A stretch of 32,845 bases of DNA from an uncultured Clostridium sp. (lineage in GTDB: Bacteria > Bacillota > Clostridia > Oscillospirales > Acutalibacteraceae): positions 1-32,845 of the forward strand of contig CABRLN010000026.1 in the NCBI GenBank assembly GCA_902471875.1. The letters are read 5' to 3'. Shown here in pieces: positions 30,209-32,845 of the stretch (position 1 is the first letter of the stretch; the number at the start of each line of letters is the position of its first letter). Below the pieces are notes generated by a model. It did no database searches. It saw nothing but the letters and a program-made list of their open reading frames with translations, and had not been told where the DNA came from. A program made the translations under genes and the position numbers.

Positions 30209-31042
30209 TCACTCTCTATATAATCCTCTTAAAATTTCAATTTCTTTAGCATAGCCGTTTAAATCATTAGGTGTTTCAAGCTCAAATGGAAGATGTTTTA
30301 ACTGTGGATGGTTAATAATTTTACCAATAGCTTCAATACCTAAATAACCGTTACCAATAGTTTCATGCCTGTCTTTATGACTTTCTCTGTCATTTTTACT
30401 GTCATTAAGATGAATAGCATACAGCTTGTCTAAACCAATTATTTTATCAAATTCATCAATAACTTCATCAAGGTTGTCAACAATATTGTAGCCGCCGTCC
30501 CAAATATGGCAAGTGTCAAGACAAACACCCATTTTGTCGCTAAGTTCTACCCTATCTAGTATATCCTTTAATTCATTAAAATTACGGCCAATCTCACTGC
30601 CCTTTCCTGCCATTGTTTCCAATAATACCTTTGTTGTTTGTTCAGGCTGTAGAATATTATTAAGCATTTGAACAATATAATCAATTCCTACATCTACCCC
30701 TTGTTTAACATGGCTTCCCGGATGGAAGTTGTAATAATTATTGGGTACATACTCCATACGGCGAATATCGTCTGCCATTGTTAACTGTGCAAGCTCTCTT
30801 ATTTTAGGGTCAGCCGAGCAAGCATTAAGCGTATACGGTGCATGAGCAACTATAGGTGCAAAATTTTTATCGCTGATATATTCTAAAAATTTTTTAACAT
30901 CGTTTTCATCCAAATCTTTCGCCTTAAACCCTCTTGGATTTCGTGTAAAAAACTGAAAAGTATTTGCATTAATCGAAACAGCCTCTTTTGCCATATGCAA
31001 AAATCCTTTAGATGCTGATAAATGACAACCAATATTTAACAT
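30209..31042 (-). CDS. nfo: Endonuclease IV (AP endonuclease)
   Basis: This enzyme cuts DNA 5' to abasic sites and trims blocked 3' ends using three metal ions. The 277 residues show the TIM-barrel motifs in order: IGCHLSASKGF, NTFQFFTRNPRG, VAHAPYTLN, YNFHPGSHVKQG, LLETMAGKGSEIG, VCLDTCHIWDGGY, IHLNDSKNDRESHKDRHETI and FELETPND. All metal-ligand histidines and acids expected from E. coli Nfo are present. A GAGGT site precedes the ATG at 31042. It is the first gene of the repair operon with the DUF4428 and uracil-DNA glycosylase genes. Confidence 0.97.
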   Translation of the reverse strand: MLNIGCHLSASKGFLHMAKEAVSINANTFQFFTRNPRGFKAKDLDENDVKKFLEYISDKNFAPIVAHAPYTLNACSADPKIRELAQLTMADDIRRMEYVPNNYYNFHPGSHVKQGVDVGIDYIVQMLNNILQPEQTTKVLLETMAGKGSEIGRNFNELKDILDRVELSDKMGVCLDTCHIWDGGYNIVDNLDEVIDEFDKIIGLDKLYAIHLNDSKNDRESHKDRHETIGNGYLGIEAIGKIINHPQLKHLPFELETPNDLNGYAKEIEILRGLYRE

Positions 31043-31072
31043 TTCTTTTACCTCACTTCTTCATTCGTGTAT

Positions 31073-31101
31073 AGTATATCATATTATATAACTTTAAACA
31101 A
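31073..31101 (-). promoter_or_regulatory. Promoter of the nfo operon
   Basis: TTGTTT (31101-31096), a 17-nt spacer ending TGA (extended -10) and TATACT (31078-31073) on the minus strand lie 31 bp before the nfo ATG. No LexA-type box is visible. Confidence 0.65.
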
Positions 31102-31133
31102 TAATTATTTATTATCCTATTTTCTTTTTAAGG

Positions 31134-31161
31134 TTGAAATGTAAATTTAAACATATATAAT
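31134..31161 (+). promoter_or_regulatory. Promoter of the metallophosphoesterase gene
   Basis: TTGAAA (31134-31139), a 16-nt spacer and a perfect TATAAT (31156-31161) lie 30 bp before the ATG at 31191. Confidence 0.65.
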
Positions 31162-31190
31162 ATATGTAAGTATATTTATGGTGGTGCAAA

Positions 31191-32069
31191 ATGAAACATA
31201 CAATTAATAAAAAATATTTTAAAAATTTCTATATACTCTTTCTGACTTTAATAATGTTGTTGGTAATTTACTTAATTGCTGACCAGTACATTATAGTCAC
31301 CACAAATTACAGCATAAAAGAATCTAAAATAAATAACAAAATAACTATTGCAATAATAAGTGATTTACATAACATGAACTTTGGCAATAACCAAGTGGTT
31401 GTAGATAAAATACGCCATAGCAATCCGGACATTATTGTTGCACTTGGAGACATAATTGACGAAAGGCACGCTGACATTACACCGGCATTAACCATAATGA
31501 ACAATCTTCCTGATATTGCAAATACATATTACATAATAGGAAATCATGACCAAAAATGTAGTCAATATGATAAATTTTTAAACTCTATACAAGCAAGAGG
31601 AGTACAACTGCTTGATGATGAAATAACTGATATAACAATTAATGACAATAAGGTTTCTATTTTAGGTTTAACGCAATACAGCAATGGCGAGTTTGAAGAC
31701 ACTGAATATACTGCGCTTATTAAAAATTTTTGTGAAAAAGATGCCTATAAAATTTTGCTTACACATTACCCTGAATATACCAATTGGTTTTTTGACCATG
31801 ACAAATATTACGAGTATAATTTTGACCTTATGCTTTGCGGACACACCCATGGTGGTGTTGTAAAACTACCGTTTATAGGTGGTATATATGCACCAAATCA
31901 AGGTTATTTTCCGAAATATGTATATGGAAAATACTATGTAGACTCTGAGAATAAAAATCCTTATAATATGGTTATAACCAGTGGACTGGGACAGGATCCC
32001 AGATTTTTCAGAGTAAATAACTTTCCTGAAATAGCGGTTGTTACTGTTGAATCCAATTTACCGGGATGA
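31191..32069 (+). CDS. Membrane-anchored metallophosphoesterase, YkuE/YaeI-like
   Basis: This 292-residue protein has a basic N-terminus, one membrane helix (about 13-31, FYILFLTLIMLLVIYLIADQ) and an extracytoplasmic calcineurin-type phosphoesterase domain. The metal motifs appear in order: ISDLHNMNFG (DxH), ALGDIID (GDxxD), IGNHD (GNHD), LTHYPE and CGHTHGG (GHxH). The layout matches YkuE/YaeI-like lipid-head-group or UDP-sugar-lipid phosphoesterases; the substrate is not readable from sequence. A GGTGG site precedes the ATG. It is followed 57 bp later by the acetyltransferase gene, which may share its transcript. Confidence 0.9.
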   Translation: MKHTINKKYFKNFYILFLTLIMLLVIYLIADQYIIVTTNYSIKESKINNKITIAIISDLHNMNFGNNQVVVDKIRHSNPDIIVALGDIIDERHADITPALTIMNNLPDIANTYYIIGNHDQKCSQYDKFLNSIQARGVQLLDDEITDITINDNKVSILGLTQYSNGEFEDTEYTALIKNFCEKDAYKILLTHYPEYTNWFFDHDKYYEYNFDLMLCGHTHGGVVKLPFIGGIYAPNQGYFPKYVYGKYYVDSENKNPYNMVITSGLGQDPRFFRVNNFPEIAVVTVESNLPG

Positions 32070-32126
32070 TATAATAATTTTATTATTTAGGGCGACAAAT
32101 TTAAATTTATTGTATAGGAGTCAAAA

Positions 32127-32666
32127 ATGTTATACTTAAGACCATATAAAAAAGAAGATGCAAAGACCATTATTTCGTGGTGCGAAGATGAAACTACCTT
32201 TAGAAAATGGACATCTGACAGATATAATTCGTATCCAATTACCGAAAAGGATATGAATTATAAATATTTTGATTGTAACGGAGACTGTGCTGAAGCGGAT
32301 AATTTTTATCCAATGACAGCTTGTGATGAAGATGGAATAGTAGGACATTTCATCATTAGATATGTTGGTGGTAAATATAATATTTTGCGAATTGGTTTTG
32401 TAATTGTAGATGATAAAAAAAGAGGGCATGGATATGGAAAGAAAATGATACAACTTGCCATAGAATATGCTTTTAGGATTGCAGGAGCAGATCAGGTAAC
32501 AATAGGTGTATTTGAAAATAATAAATCTGCATATTACTGTTATAAAGCTGCTGGATTTCACGATGTTCAACTTGAACAAGAAAATATATGTGAACTGTTT
32601 GGTGAAAAGTGGAGAATTTTCGAATTAGCAATAAATCGAAATGATTACTTACTAAAACAGAGATAA
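32127..32666 (+). CDS. GNAT family N-acetyltransferase
   Basis: This 179-residue acetyl-CoA-dependent acetyltransferase has the RPYKKEDAKTIISWCED opening common in RimI/RimJ-like proteins. The acetyl-CoA-binding motif A is at about 96-115 (VIVDDKKRGHGYGKKMIQLA, with RGHGYG as the pyrophosphate loop), and motif B is at about 128-145 (GVFENNKSAYYCYKAAGFHD). The acceptor is unknown. A TAGGAG site lies 9 nt before the ATG. No terminator is evident after it. Confidence 0.93.
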   Translation: MLYLRPYKKEDAKTIISWCEDETTFRKWTSDRYNSYPITEKDMNYKYFDCNGDCAEADNFYPMTACDEDGIVGHFIIRYVGGKYNILRIGFVIVDDKKRGHGYGKKMIQLAIEYAFRIAGADQVTIGVFENNKSAYYCYKAAGFHDVQLEQENICELFGEKWRIFELAINRNDYLLKQR

Positions 32667-32694
32667 ATTCTAATTTTGTAGGTAATAAAAGAAT

Positions 32695-32722
32695 TTGCTT
32701 TACTTGCTGACTTTGATATAAT
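32695..32722 (+). promoter_or_regulatory. Possible promoter reading out of the window
   Basis: TTGCTT (32695-32700), a 16-nt spacer and TATAAT (32717-32722) are followed by AT-rich sequence and an ATG at 32807 whose frame (13 codons, MIYLTDKNNK) is cut by the window edge. The ribosome binding site before that ATG is weak (AAGAAGA), so a gene start there is uncertain. Confidence 0.4.
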
Positions 32723-32845
32723 TAATGTGTGGTAATAGAAAATCAGTAAGCAAAAATTAATTGTTTAAGAAACAAGATAAATTTGCCACAAAGAAGATAA
32801 TTAATTATGATTTATCTTACTGACAAAAACAATAAAACAAGCAAA

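Noticed and set aside
32136..32579. 147-codon minus-strand frame opposite the GNAT gene
   Set aside because: Shadow; the plus strand carries the acetyltransferase motifs and a good ribosome binding site.

Overview
The window is a low-G+C, Gram-positive-type chromosome segment. Genes carry strong GGAGG-type ribosome binding sites and TTGACA-N17-TATAAT-type promoters. The gene content (greA-lysS, ftsE-ftsX with an M23 hydrolase, a CdaR/PucR-type regulator, an MsmK/UgpC-type ATPase, DUF4428 and DUF4830 proteins, a cohesin-like domain) fits an anaerobic Clostridia member, most likely Oscillospiraceae/Ruminococcaceae. That placement is inferred from gene families, not from a search.

Layout. 1-954: start of a secreted protein that runs off the left edge and ends in TEPETVP repeats. 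1.2-3.3 kb: greA-lysS operon. 3.5-6.8 kb: an unrecognised protein and a large GT-C-like membrane protein. 7.0-10.4 kb: ftsE-ftsX-M23 hydrolase operon for cell-wall cleavage at division. 10.5-13.1 kb: a PucR/CdaR-type regulator and an MsmK-type sugar-importer ATPase. 13.2-15.9 kb: RsuA-type pseudouridine synthase with a DUF4830 protein, an FlK-like thioesterase and a DUF1624 membrane protein. 16.1-16.7 kb: five tRNA genes (Gly, Arg, His, Lys, Gln).

16.7-21.9 kb is an island unlike its surroundings. It starts next to tRNA-Gln with a tyrosine-integrase remnant, is visibly richer in G+C, and holds redox genes: a broken trxB, CoA-disulfide reductase with a rhodanese domain, a Crp/Fnr-family regulator, trxA, an unrecognised reading frame, a broken ccdA, a membrane Fe-S protein and a 2[4Fe-4S] ferredoxin. 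Two near-identical operators (TGTGA-N5-TCACA) lie about 41-42 bp upstream of the predicted starts of transcription of trxA and of the ferredoxin operon. The regulator's recognition helix has the CRP-type R-E-x3-R pattern expected to read TGTGA. The island therefore looks like a small self-contained thiol/electron-transfer regulon, partly decayed.

22.1-26.6 kb: a membrane-anchored cohesin-like protein, tRNA-Thr, a remnant of a YgjP-type metallohydrolase, a D-lactate dehydrogenase with an unusual four-cysteine tail, and a GtrB/GtrA-type glycosyltransferase pair. 26.8-28.7 kb: a class I aminotransferase with a hairpin in its leader, an IS150-like (IS3 family) remnant, and initiator tRNA-Met. 28.9-31.1 kb: a base-excision-repair operon (nfo, a DUF4428 protein, family 4 uracil-DNA glycosylase). 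31.2-32.7 kb: a membrane-anchored metallophosphoesterase and a GNAT acetyltransferase. The last 180 bases hold only a possible promoter.
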